A stretch of DNA of 64,000 nt, taken from Corbicula japonica. Taxonomy: Eukaryota; Mollusca; Bivalvia; Venerida; Cyrenidae. The stretch spans positions 186,001 to 250,000 of the forward strand of contig JAZAYU010000366.1 of the NCBI GenBank assembly GCA_038501625.1, read 5' to 3'. The notes beneath the pieces were generated by a model. That model searched no databases, had not been told where the DNA came from, and worked only from the letters and a program-made list of their open reading frames with translations. A program made the translations under genes and the position numbers. Of the stretch, positions 11,983 to 25,600 are shown piece after piece. Each line of letters opens with the position of its first letter. Position 1 is the first letter of the stretch.

Positions 11983-14900
11983 GTACGTTCTGATTTTGCA
12001 TGCGACGGCCCTAAAAAGTCTCCCCGTACATATAGTCAGTATTGTTATCAGGGAAAATTTTCGGTTTTCGATGTAATGCAGTGATGTTAACGTTTGTCGG
12101 GGCTATACGTTTTTTAGTGAAAGTATGCATTTATATGCGTGACGTCTTGGCGCCACATCGCAGTCGACATACTTTTACAATCTCTTTGGGGTTGTCCCGG
12201 TTAACTCAATAGGTAGTGTAATTGGCATTGCATAGCTTTAGCGCTATCACCATATGGGTTCGCTCCCCACTAGAGACAACAACATTTTTTATTGGTACAT
12301 AACATACTGAACAAAAAAATCTTCCGTATTTTTTGAATTTCAGAATCTTGTTTTATACTCGATTTAAGTTGTGGCATTTTAACTTATCTGGACATTAAAG
12401 CAAGAAGATGTTGAATATTTTGTTAAAAGAGGTGAATGCTATCTGCTCTCAAGCTCCTAAATAGTTACGAGATCCGATAGTTTTTTTACGACGTTAGATT
12501 ATCAAACAGATTATTTGCTGTCAAATTTATTACATGTACTGAAGGAAAAGAACACAATGGTTAAAGTCAGCTGATGCAAAAACGATTTAGTTGTTAAAAT
12601 ATCCTTTTTTTGCAAATTACCTCTTTCGAAATCTACTCGTATATAAATTAAACTAGAACTATGTTAAAATGTAGTATTTTTAGCTAGATTTTTTTCCGAT
12701 ATTAATACTATATACTCAACATTCGATAAGGGCGACTTTTGTAGGCTTTATTGGTAATTGTTTAGATTAACATTTTGAACAGTTTACTAGCTATTTACTA
12801 AGTTTTGCTTGTATAGTTTATTTGATAAAACCGATGAACTAGTCATCAGAGTTTATTATTGAACTGAAACACGAGTGTAAAATTATCTAAGCGGGGAAAA
12901 CTTACAGACTCCACAAGTGGCCCTTATCAAATTTTGAGTACAAGTAGTATTTTTTTTCTAATGCTAATAAATGCTTTAAAATACTTATTAAAGTATGAAT
13001 TCTATTTTTTTTGCAGGAGGCTGAAGAAAAGGTTGTAAAATCATCTCTGTCGATTGTGCACAACATGTCTATGTACCAGTCGAATGTTACGAGATTACGT
13101 GACTGTGGCATGATAGACGTACTGAAGCCCTATTTGCAATCCGCCAATGAAATGTACTCCCTGAATGTGTTAGCTTCACTAAGTGGTAATAAGGACATAG
13201 AAAAAATATTTTTAGATTCTCATCCCCGCCCGCCCCTATCCAAATCCACCCGCCCCCAAAAAAATTATTGGTAAAAAAATCGAAACATATTCTGTTCCGG
13301 ACAGAACGGGTTTTAGACCATCCCGAAATACCTTCTTAAGGTATTACGTTAATAAAAAATAAAAATTAAAAAGTTCCCACCCGCCCATTTTTCCCCCAAA
13401 TCCGGATGAGAATCTTATAATTTTTTTCTCTGGCCTAAATTGGTGTTTAACCCTTTTCTCCATAATATATACGCATTTTTATGTTTTACTAAACACATGC
13501 TCTCTTTCCGTCTCTTCTTTTTCGCTGCGTGGGGAGGCTGTGTTTTCTGAGTGTGGCTATTCCTGATATGCATGTTTCACTTTTTTGTAATTCTCGTGTA
13601 CCTTCCAGTTTCAATACTAAAGGAGTGGTTGCTCAGTCTAATATGGGGCACGTCACGGGAAAAGGTACATTCGGGGATTTTATGTTGATTCTTGAAATGA
13701 CGTCATTAAGTTGAGCAGACGACAATTTTTATTATGCATTTCGAGGTCAAAATAAAATTATGTTGTAAAAAATGTGTAACAAAATTGCCACTATGTTATG
13801 AGAAAATAATATTATATCTAAATATAGTAACAACTAAAATGCCACAAAATATCCGAAGGTACCTTTTCCCGTGACGCGCCCCATATCATTGTTGGTTTCA
13901 CACACAGAAAATTACATGACTTACTTAAAAATTTAGCAACTTTTCATTCGTGATTTTTTATCAATATTTTTCCCTTCCAAATTCAGTCTTAAATTTCACA
14001 TAGCCCAATTCGCATAAATTCAATCAAAATTAAATTTCTTTTACAAAATTTATGATGTAATTTATCGACTTCCTTAAAGGTATAAACTCCCCACACTTCT
14101 GAGCAATACGTCAAAACAGGTTTAACTTTTATCAAAAAGGTTAAATTTAGCTAACATACAATAGAATTCAAACTGTTTACATGAGTTATTTTCAGGAATT
14201 ATCAATGAAGAAGAGAGTGATATAATCAACAGTAACAAAGACATTGTCCTGTTTTTACTGGATATTCTCAGACAAGCGATGAAAAATAACCTGAGGCGGT
14301 GCAGGGGTTGGTCCGCCCGAGAAACTGGGTTCAGTAGGTATCACTTGAATCTATTTTTTGCAAGAGTAATATTTCAATTTTGCCTTTGCATAGACGTGCC
14401 AATTTTTACTAGTTTTTACTACTACGAGGGCTGTTCCTCGTTAATATATTTAATATAAGTGATATGATTAAAAACAAATTATAATGTGACATACCTTTAC
14501 TTTTTGCCGATGTTCATACATTGTAATGTTAGTGGAAACGTCGATTCCAATTAAAATGAAATTGTCGTTAATGTTAATCATATTGTTATATTGCATGTTT
14601 TTGTTAGAGTTGTTCTTTGATATGAGTCTTAGCATGTAAATAAAGTTTGAAATTTCTGTCATTTATGACAATTAAGTAGGGCCTATGCAGTTTTACACAT
14701 AAAGTTCATGTTGTTTTGAGGGTAACATTAAAAACATTTACGCCTCAGGTATCAACTAAGAAACTCACGTTCGTTTCATTAGCCAACATATGTTAAGTTA
14801 TGAATGAACCCGCCCTTTTGCTTCACAATTCTTCTTATGTTTTATGTGCTTATGTACTTTTTCATGCAACATTGTCGAGTTGATGGGTGAGTTGGAGATA

Positions 14901-16555
14901 TTTCACCACGACAACATATACTTGTTTGTTAATTTGAGAACCTGTTGGGGCAAGTGTGAGGTTGGTGAACCATAGAACCTGGTTTAAATCCCAGAGGCGA
15001 TTTTTTTTACCAATGGTCTTTCCAAGGAGGTTATCCATCGGGTTCTCATTTTTATTAATTGTTTGTGGCGTCTATGTTCAAATTCTTTTCCGCTCTACTT
15101 TTGGCTTTCTGGGAAGGTTGTGTCTACTGGATGTGGCCATTCCTGATATGCATATTTCACATTTTTAAACAGCAGTCGTTCCGACTCATTATTAGTTTAA
15201 ACCTCTTCTCAAGGTATTAGCCTGGTATTTGTCTTCTTAATACACACTACCTGGTATAAGTCTTATTGAAGCACACCTACAAGGTATTAGTGGCGGTTGT
15301 CCCATCCGCCCTTGTCCCTCAAAAAGCTTAAATATTATTGTATTCATTTCAGCTGTTCGCCTGCTGACAAGAAATGACGCCAACAAAAAGCTACTTGTGG
15401 ATCTTGGCGCCTTAGAATTACTTGTGGAGTTAGGAAGAACCGGCAATTTTGAAGAAAAAGATGGTAAATTCTTGTTACATTCTTGATTTTGTACGAGTCA
15501 CGGGAACAGATGTCTTTGGACAGCTTACATCAAACTTTGAAATGATATGGGGCGCGTCACGGGCAAATATGCCTTCAGACCTTTGACATCAATTCTTGAA
15601 ATGACGTCATAAACTTGAGCAGACGGCATTGTTTATTATGCATTTCGCCGCATAATGAACAATATAAAAATCAAATGTGTAATAAAATCACATATTTGTT
15701 ATAAGAAAGGAAAAGATTATTGTTAGTTCTTTACGAATGGTATTAATCTGAAAAAAAAACCGCATTGAAGGTTCAATGTCCACCGCCATATGCACACCAT
15801 CGTTTGGGATGGTCAAAATTGTACTCTTTATTGGTGTAAATAATAAGTTGCGCTCAACCCGGGGCTATGCGGCGTGGGCAGTAATATGCATTTCCATTAC
15901 TGTCCATGAACAGGCTCAATCAAACCGAGCCTGCAATATTTTCATATTCGTGTTCGATGGCTTTCAAAGTTCCCTTTGCATCTATTTTTACAAATATAGT
16001 AACAACTAAATTGTCAATAACTATGACTGAATACAAATTTTCCCGTGGGGTGCCCCATATTATAAAGCTGATCAGACTTTATTGTTAATTATGTATATCG
16101 CGGTAAATCTAGCATGACATTGTCAGGATGTTTAACAAACTTATGTATAAGCTATGATAAAATGCTATATACAACTAACATTTAATCGTTTCAAAATAAT
16201 TCAAATGCCAAGACTTATCACCGAAGACTCATTTTCACGAGACTTGCCGCTTTAATTCTCTGAATCTTCGCAAAAGAATCGCTTATTTTTTAAAGAAATA
16301 AATAAACGAAATAAAACATCATAACAAATAAAAGAAATAATCAACAATATACATAAAAATCAAAAGAAAACGACAATAGACATTAATAAACAATTAAAAT
16401 AACAACCGACTTAGACAATAATTCAAAAACAAGAATGACAGACAATAGACATCAAGAATAAAAATTACCATCAATCGACATTAAAATCAATAACAATAAT
16501 GGCCGACAATAGACATTAAGAACAAAAAAACACAATAATTAAATAATAAAAAAAC

Positions 16556-16607
<52 letters not shown>

Positions 16608-19600
16608 GGCAATAGCCATTAAAAATCGATCACCTGACAATACACATTATAATCATCAACAATAATAACAACCGACAATTGACATTATAATCAATACCAA
16701 CAATAACCGACAGTAGACATTAAAACAAAACTAACCGAATATCTACATTAAAGCAATAAAATGACAACCAAAAATGGACATTTAAATCAATAACAATATT
16801 AACGGACAAAAGATATAAATAATTAAAAACAATAATAACCTACAATTGATATTTAAAAGTCAAAAACAATAATAACCATCAATAGACATTTTAACTAACA
16901 CAAGTTGCAACCGATAATAGAAATTAAAACCAATAAAAAAATATCCGACGATGGATATTATAATCAATAGCAATAACGACCGAAAATAGACATTAAAGTC
17001 AATAACAATAATATCGAGCTCTAGCTCGGGTCGCGAAGCGACCCGAGCGTTATGCTCGTCTTAAGGTCGCAGGAATGCCCATTCACTAAGGAGAAAAAAA
17101 GGTTGTCCACTTCGTTTGCGCTGGTTTCCGGTTGTGCACAGCATAAGGCAATGTAAACACGGGAAAAAACCTGACCGGTAAAAACTTACGGCAAAGTATT
17201 GTTTTTACAAATTTTGTTATTGACTTTATTTTTATAAATTGCTAATGGCAAAATATCTTTAAAAATTAAAACTTATTATTCGGTAGCATTGTTATCAGAC
17301 TAGCATTTTGGAAAGCTAAAAAACTAAATCGTCTGTTTAGAGAGTAGGTTGCAATCTGAACTCATCGGACAGTGTCTACACACCATCAATCTGAACTCAT
17401 CGGACAGTGTCTACACACCATCTCTCTGATGTACGTAGGGACGCGCCATCTTGGATTTTGGGACTACTTTTAGCAACAAGATGGCGGCCCCCATGGTCAT
17501 TCTCAAATATTTTCTATTTTTTTAACATAATTGTTGCTGTTTTAATGTAACTTGAGCTTTTAATCTCTGCAATGAAACTTGAACGTATTGTTCGAATGGC
17601 GCCATGTTTGTTTACTATCCGAAAGAACTATATTTTAGCGTAGGCGTTTTGGGTTAGACATATCCTTCCACGATCGCCGATTAGGCGGAATTGGCCGAGT
17701 AGTTCCGATTGAGTAGGTTGTCGTTCGTTGTAACTAATAGCAATACTAGCAATCGGCCATTTTGAGAAATTAGACTGAAGAAGTCAAGTTGAAAACTACT
17801 GAATGGTAGCTTGTCAGTGGATTATTAGGCCTTTAAATTCAAAGGAGCATACGGCCCATCGACGGAACAATCAGATGCATGGAGTTTTTCTTGAAAACAA
17901 TATGTAAGGCTGGTGAGAACCAACTTTTATGTGAAGTTGAATTGTGAACTGGACCTCGCAATGTCACTCAGTCACATTGTGAGACACACTGACCTTAGCG
18001 TAGACCAGCGCCACAATTCAGTTTTGTATAAGAGTTTTTTGTCACTGGTCATGTTCGTCATTCAGACATGTGAGCTCATGGCAGTCGAAGATATTATTTG
18101 TGAGAGTACTGAACACGAGGTATGGGATTTCTTTTATTTATTCTTATAAAACACATGGCACAAGAGCAAATGTACACCACAGGGGCGTTGAAGACTGACC
18201 CTGTTTTCTAAAAAAAAAAAAAACTTGCCGACGCCCCTCCCCCCTAAAAAATGAGGGTCGACACTGGGTCTACACTGCATAAACATAATGTTTATTGTTT
18301 TGGTTGATAGATTGGGATCGTTATCAGTCTATTCACACCAAATTTATGATCAAATACCATGGAATTGGTATATGGATTACAGTCAATAAACAGCCACAAA
18401 CATGTCAAATGAGCCACGCTTTATTTTGAAAAAGCTCAAATAGGCCTCAAAAATAGGCCACATTTTTATTTTATTTATAAAGTTTTTAGCATCATTGTAT
18501 TAATATGTTCTATGTCAGTTTATGATGTTTTATAAAATATTTTTCATGAACAAGTTGCTTCATAGATTGGACATTTTGTACAAAGCAACATGTACCTTTT
18601 CCGGATTTTTGTCCAAGACTATCATGACTAAAGAGGTGGGAAAACAATTAACAAAATGTTGCAACAAAAGAATAGACATCATTTATATGTCAATATGCTC
18701 TTTTGATTAATGACCTTAGTCTACAAAAGTCACTCTGTCTACACTAGCACAGAATCAAATATTGATGGTTGCAACATAAGCTGTGTATTTTGCATTGTCC
18801 AACATGGAAATAGGTTTAGAAATAAATTTATTTATTTATTAAATATGACACCTTTGACTGCATTAGCACCTCTGACTTTTACTGCAAGTGATGTAAATTG
18901 TGATCTTATATACCAGTAACAGTGTGACACCCAGACAAAACTGATTGAATCAACAGCTTGTGTAGGTGTAGAGAAGAGATTAAGATTGTAACATAAATTA
19001 CTTTACTTTATGATAACAGTCCAATTTTTGTTAAGCAAAAATGACAATCAGATGATGTTTTAATTTGTTCTTGGGTTTCAGGATGACAAGCACAATTTTA
19101 GATATCAATTAAGCAATGATACTATTTTTTTAAAAGCTTGTGTAAATCAAAAATCAAAACTAACTCTTTACAGTGATTGCCATAGACAATAGACTTACAA
19201 GTACTGCCTGAATTGACTTGTGGCCTATTTGACATGGTACCTCCAGAAACAATTTATGTTTTTTTATATTTTGGCCAAATACATGACAGATTGTCCTAAA
19301 TGTATGAAATTTCAGGTTTTGTAAATTGTATAGACAATAATTTTCTCAAAGTAACTACTGGGTATTACCTTTTTAATTTTAATACACAGTACTGTAGTAT
19401 GAGATTTTAAATAAAAGGGAAATTTACCCTTTTACTCTACAGACATGCCTTTTTACCCATGTGAGACCGGTTTAGATCCAGATTAACTGGCACATCTAAT
19501 CAGGATCTGCACTGTTCACTTTTCGGTCAGAAATAACCTAATGATTTAAACAAGTGAACATTGCAGATCCTGATCAGACATCATAGATGTGCTGGCTGAT

Positions 19601-22600
19601 CTGAATCTACACAGTTTTTCCATGTCATAAAGGTGTTTACATGGAGGAAAGGGTTAATCTCCAATATATTATCATCAGTTGGGACCAAAAAGTTTGACCA
19701 GAAAGCAGAATACATGTGTACCAAGAATAGCATCAAATATCAAGTTAATGCTCATTTTGGGAATTAAAAGTGTTCTATTATTACCATATTTTCTGTCATG
19801 TGCACATTTCAACATGATTTCATAATCAAAATATGTATGTGAGGTACATGTATAATCAAATACACTATTTACAAGGTGTCTGCTTTGTTTTGTTTTATTT
19901 TTGCAAATTTTGTTAAATATTCATGGTATCACTAAATTTGCTCAGCATCAAAAAGTTGTGTTTTAGAAAATAAAAAAATCAGAGCTTTCATAATCATTTA
20001 AATTGTTGAAAAAAGTAGATTGCTGTGAAGAGGAAGAGAAACATTTCTTGCCATGTCAGTGGGTATTTGGCCTCTTTAAATACATGTAAAAATCTGAATA
20101 TACCGGTACTTGGATCTGCTTAAGCTGGACTTTAACACAAAAACCTCATAATAAAAACAATGATTTTTTTTGTATGTTTATGTTTTAGCAATGTAACAGA
20201 AGAGAAGTTTACATTTTTTAATATATGGTACTTTTTAAAGAGAAATTTACCTACCATATTTTAAAGTAGTTGTGCCTAAATTTCTGCAACGAAAAATCCA
20301 AATCAAGAAAATACCAACTGGAATGAGCTTCAGAATTTTGAAATTCACATTTTTCTAGTATATATATTACATTTATAAAATACTTACCAGACAGAGATCC
20401 AAAAGTGGTTATGAATAATGGCATGTTTATGTGTTAATGGGTTTACATTTTTTTGCAAACAATCTCTTAAAATTATTATACATTAAAAAAAATGGACCAA
20501 CAACATTTTTAATGCATGATTTGATTGGCAAGTGCAATTCATTTATGTAATGAAAATAGATATAAAGAAGCATTTTGTTTCAAATCAGTTACTAAGACCT
20601 GTAAAGGAGTGTTACATATGGATAATCAGACTATATGATATTGTACATGTTTATGTTTAATTGATCGAGATTATTTCATCTATTTTGGCCCAATAGATGA
20701 ACTATTTTTCAACTTAAATAAGTAATTCTATCATGCACATTTAAGTAACTTGGCTCAAATATGTACCATATTGTCACCAAATATGTACCATATTGTCATA
20801 ATATTTTTCACACAGCATCTATAGCATCTATAGCTTCAAATTACTTTTGTTAATAACTGAAAATTCATATGGCATTGTCATTCCTGGAGATATTTTCAAA
20901 TGACTGCACAAATATGCCCCAAAATCTAGGTGATGTATCACACTACATATTGAAGTCTCAATGTAGTGTTAATGTAATGTACATGTATATTAAAACAGTA
21001 CTTTTTAGGTCTATATTATAACTTTATTCATTTACATGCATATATATTTTTTGAATAGCATGGAACAATTTTGTGCAATTGTAAGTTACAATTGCAAGTG
21101 TAATCAAGGTAACATTTTAAAAAATATAATTTATTTTTCAGACAATAATATATTAATTTTCATGCACATGTGACAATGTAATATTTTCATGTATCAATGA
21201 AGAATTTATCAATATTCAATATTGCATTAAGTGAGGTAATGGAACACATTTGGGTTGTTAATTTAAGCATGTAGCCTTTGTGTTTACACATTAAAACCCA
21301 AATGTTTATTAAAAGTCAGATTGCCAGTTGTCCAGCTGAATTAAGTTAATGTGGACTTAAATTCTTTCCAAAAATCATATAATTTTATCGTGCATGAGTA
21401 GGCTAACAAATGTTATAAACAAATTATTTTTTAATATAAATCATTATCTGAGATTAATAAAGCTAGAGCTCGATAAGAGGCAGTGCCTTAGTTCATATTA
21501 ATCACAACAAATATTGAAACAAATAACAATACTAACCGACAATATCCATTAAAATCAATAACAATAATAACTGGCAATAGAAAAACAATAACAACTATAA
21601 CTGACAATGGGCACTAATAATCAGTGGCAATATCTACCGACAATAGAAATTAAACCAATAACAATAATAGCCTATAAAAGACATTAAAATCAATGACTGT
21701 AATAACCGACAATAGACATTAAAAATCAATAACAATATTAACCGACAATATACATTAAAATCATTAACAATCATTAACAATGATTAATGTCCATCGATTA
21801 ACAATGAATTCGCTGAATTTATAAAAATCCATGAAAAAATCTATGAGAACAGTCGAAACTTTTTCCTAATACCATAATTATTATGTTCTTTTATGGCAAG
21901 GTGTGGTGTGAAGAGCACGGATAATTTAGTGTAAAACTGGAGTTGTAAATAATCTAATACTTTCTTATTCAGAAAGCGTACAAGCTATATGGGCCCTAGC
22001 TTTTGATGACGACAACGCTGCTCTAATAACAAGCAAGGCAGAGTTAGGAGTTGTGGATCTTCTCGTCGATCTGAAGCAAACAGAGGGTGATGCCATAAGG
22101 AAGTCGTGCAATGGGGCGCTGTGGACACTGCGTGATGCACTGAAGAAATCAAAAGTTGCAAAGTATAAAGAAATCGGTATGCTTTTTCTTTTTTTTTAAA
22201 AATATTTGCTGGCGTTCTTCGCAATCGGTAGAGTGCTCAGCGTTATGTGGCTTGGCGTGGTCACCGTAAGGGTTCGATTTTCAGCGTGGGCTTTAAAATC
22301 ATTCACATTTGCTTTTGAGACACCACAAATGAACTTGTAACGGCAGTACAAAAATATGAAGGTATAAACCAAAATTGCATAAAAACCGTGGGAAAGTAAA
22401 GCAACGGAAAGTAACCGCTATGATGCGTTTGTGAAAACCTAAAACTGTTTTAAAGTTATATTTAATTAATTTATTTTTGTAATTCTTTTTTAAATAAAAA
22501 ATAAATTATAAAACAACATAAAAAAACAAAATAAAAAGAAAACAAAACCTGTTTACAGATGATCTTCACACTGAATGGCCATTTTGAATGACGAACTATT

Positions 22601-25600
22601 TTTACTGTAGGTGACAACTTATCAGCGCAAACACTGGTCCGTAAAAAGTCTGCGGTGGGTAGGAAGACCGGGCATATTATGATCTCGTATCAGTGGGCTG
22701 ACCAGGTTGTTCTAAAGAATGTGAAGGAGAGAATTAGAGCACATGGATATAAGGTAGGTGTGCAACTTACATTCTCTATCGTAGCTGTCGATGGACATGA
22801 AATGATGTTTAAAATATTGCTAGAAAGTTCTAAAAAGGCCACATTCGAAACACATGTCTATAAGGTGGGTGTGCATCTTACATTCTCTATCGAAGCCGTC
22901 AATAGACACGAAATGATCTAGTATTAGTTGGCCGATCAGAAAGCTCTAAACAGGTCACCATCAAGAGGTGGGTATGCAGCTTTTATTCTCTTTAATTGAC
23001 ATTAATCAGTATGAACAGATGTTATACATACTTAAAGAAATTAGACACGCAGCTTCAGCGCAAATTATCACAATATTTCTTTAGTGTTTAAGGAAGCTGT
23101 GTTTATAATTTCTTTAAGTTTATATTGCCAGAAAGTTCTAAACAGAACACATTCGAAATACATGGATATAAGGTGGAAGTGCAATTTAAAGTCTCTATCA
23201 ATCAATATGAATAGATGTTATATATACTTAAAGAAATTAGAAACGCAGCTTCTTTTATCACGAAATTTCGTGTTCAAAGAAGTTGCGTTTCTAACATCTT
23301 TAACTGAATATAATATACTTAAAGAAATTATAAACATAAAATATATTTCGTGTTAAAAACGTTGCGTTTCTAATTTCTTTAAGCATATTTTGCTAGAAAG
23401 TTCTAAACAGGACATATTCGAAACACATGAAGACCATTTGGGTGTGCAACTTAAATTCTCTATCGAAGCCGTCAATGGACAAGAAATTATCAAATATAAG
23501 TTGGCCGACCAGAAAGCTCTAAACATGCCACCATCAAAGCACATGGCTAATGGTGGTTGTGCAACTTACATTCTCTATCGTAGCTGTCAATGGACAAGGG
23601 GTGATCTAATATTAGTTGGCCTACCATAAAGTTCTTAACAGGCCAATATCAAAGCATATGGCTATAAGGTGGGTGTACAACTTAAAATTTCCTTCCTGGC
23701 AGAAAAAAAGGGCCGTCAAAATACATCTAGAGATGTAACATTAGTTGGCCGACCAGAAAGGTATAAACAGGCCACAATCAAAGCATATGGTTATAAGGTA
23801 GCTATGCACTTTACATTCTCTCTCGCGGCCGTGAATAAACGTGTAAAGTAATGCTTATAATTATGTTTGCGATCTTGACTTCAGAGTGGTCAAGTACTAT
23901 AAATATGTTATTAGCTTAAGAAAACCCATAAACATCAGGGATACAATTAAAAGCTATCGGTGATACAAAAGCAGATTTTTATTTCGTAGCAATAAAGAAT
24001 AACGAAATGAATATAAAACACACAACAGTACAATGGTAAAAATGGTTTTGACTTTTAAAGAAATGCCAAATAAAACAAACTTCTCTAATATCCAGGTTTG
24101 GATGGACATTGATCAGATGGGAGGGTCAACCCTTCAGGCCATGGCGGACGCTGTAGAGGGAGCTGACGTTTTCCTCATGTGTATGTCTAACAAGTATAAG
24201 AACAGCCCCTCATGCAGAGCTGGTAATTATGTTTTCAGTTAAGTTATGTATGGGGCACGTCACGGGAAAAAAATGTATGCTCGGTTAATGAGCCAAGAGC
24301 GTATGGCAAACGTGAATGTAAGTGCAACATAACAAAGAAAATGTATGCCATGCTATAATTTTGACGGAATCCACCATCTTTTGACGTCCTTTTTTCTACA
24401 AAATGATATTGATCCTACTGGGAGGTTGGGGGGACCCATTCGGCGACAGCTCCTAGCCATGCAGTCCCAATGTTGCTACCTATTTAGCTAACCGGGACAA
24501 CCCCATAACATTTGTAGGTTCGATTACTATCACTTTTAGTGATAACTCTAGGTTTATCTTTGGCATCAAGGGCATTTCCTTAAAAATTATTAAAAATTAC
24601 AAGGTCATAATATGAATGAATTCGCAATGATATTTGTTCCATTTTGTCGCCAGTAAAATTTGTAATGATATATGAATTTCAAGTAGAGTTCTGCTTTCCG
24701 TGATTACAGAATGACTTTGTTTTAACCCCAAGTGGAAATTTGTTTTGGCATTAACCCCATGATTTCTCCTCGCTACGTTTTGGCTGTGTGGGGAGGCTGT
24801 TTCTCCTTGATGTGACCATTCCTGATATACATATTTCACTTTTGCATAAATGGAACCGAGAAATATATTTTAGCACGAAAGATAGTAAGTATACTAAGTG
24901 GAGTTGTTTCGATTACAAAGAAATTCTAACACATTCATATCATTTTCCTTTCATTGTGGTTGTCACTTTCCAGTGCCAGGGTGGAAATGCGGGAAGATAA
25001 ATCACTTTCAGTGATAACTCTACTTCACAAGTGCTTTTCTAATTTTCACAGAAGAAAAATATTTAAATGGGCTGGATTGCTGGCGCCAGACGTGTAATCG
25101 CAAAGTGTCATTCGCTTGAATGTGCTATCCTAAAAATAATTAAATGTCGAGAATTAAAATATTCCACTATGTGCATTAGCGGGTAGTTTATTTCTTTTCT
25201 ACATCTTTATATTTTCGTGAAACGTTGTGTTCTAAAAATGTCCTGAGAAATCTAACAGACCCTATTTTGTTGGTTTATTGGTGTTTTTACATTTATTTAT
25301 TACCAACCGGAGCATTTGAATTTATTTTTACTGATATTTTTGCAAGCCAAACTTATTTCATTGTCAGAGTTATATATTAATTAACACTTATCTGATAATA
25401 AGCAATAACGGTGTGTTTTAATCTGAAAATACCGCATTAAAGTTCCATATTCAGCGCCATATGCACCGTCGTTGAGGATGGATCTAAATTGTACTGTTTA
25501 ATAAGCAATAACGGTGTGTTTTAATCTGAAAATACCGCATTAAAGTTCCATATTCAGCGCCATATGCACCGTCGTTGAGGATGGATCTAAATTGTACTGT

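Larger units (their letters stand above)
17012..21475. mobile_element. 4.46-kb element bounded by TATCGAGCTCTAGCT inverted repeats
   Basis: The left end reads TATCGAGCTCTAGCT and the right end AGCTAGAGCTCGATA, a perfect 15-bp inverted pair. The left end continues into a perfect 11-bp-arm hairpin (17024-17048). It lies in intron 4 between two blocks of the same minisatellite. Inside are a duplicated 35-bp block (about 17350-17420), a CpG-richer stretch with AACAAGATGGCGGCCCCC near 17480, an R1 MITE and long AT-rich DNA. I see no transposase; a non-autonomous DNA transposon or captured sequence fits best. Its superfamily is unknown. Confidence 0.6.

Noticed and set aside
11983..12084. C-terminal extension of the exon 1 ORF
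   Set aside because: It begins with a consensus donor GTACGT and runs into a SINE; exon 2 continues the ARM sequence in phase 0.
22200..22300. Additional tRNA-like SINE head (GGGTTCGATTTTC)
   Set aside because: Only a B-box-like match; no body shared with R5.
22655..22921. 88-codon ORF extending past exon 6
   Set aside because: The part after ATAAG|GTAGGT is intron and duplicated units; exon 7 continues the TIR fold in phase.
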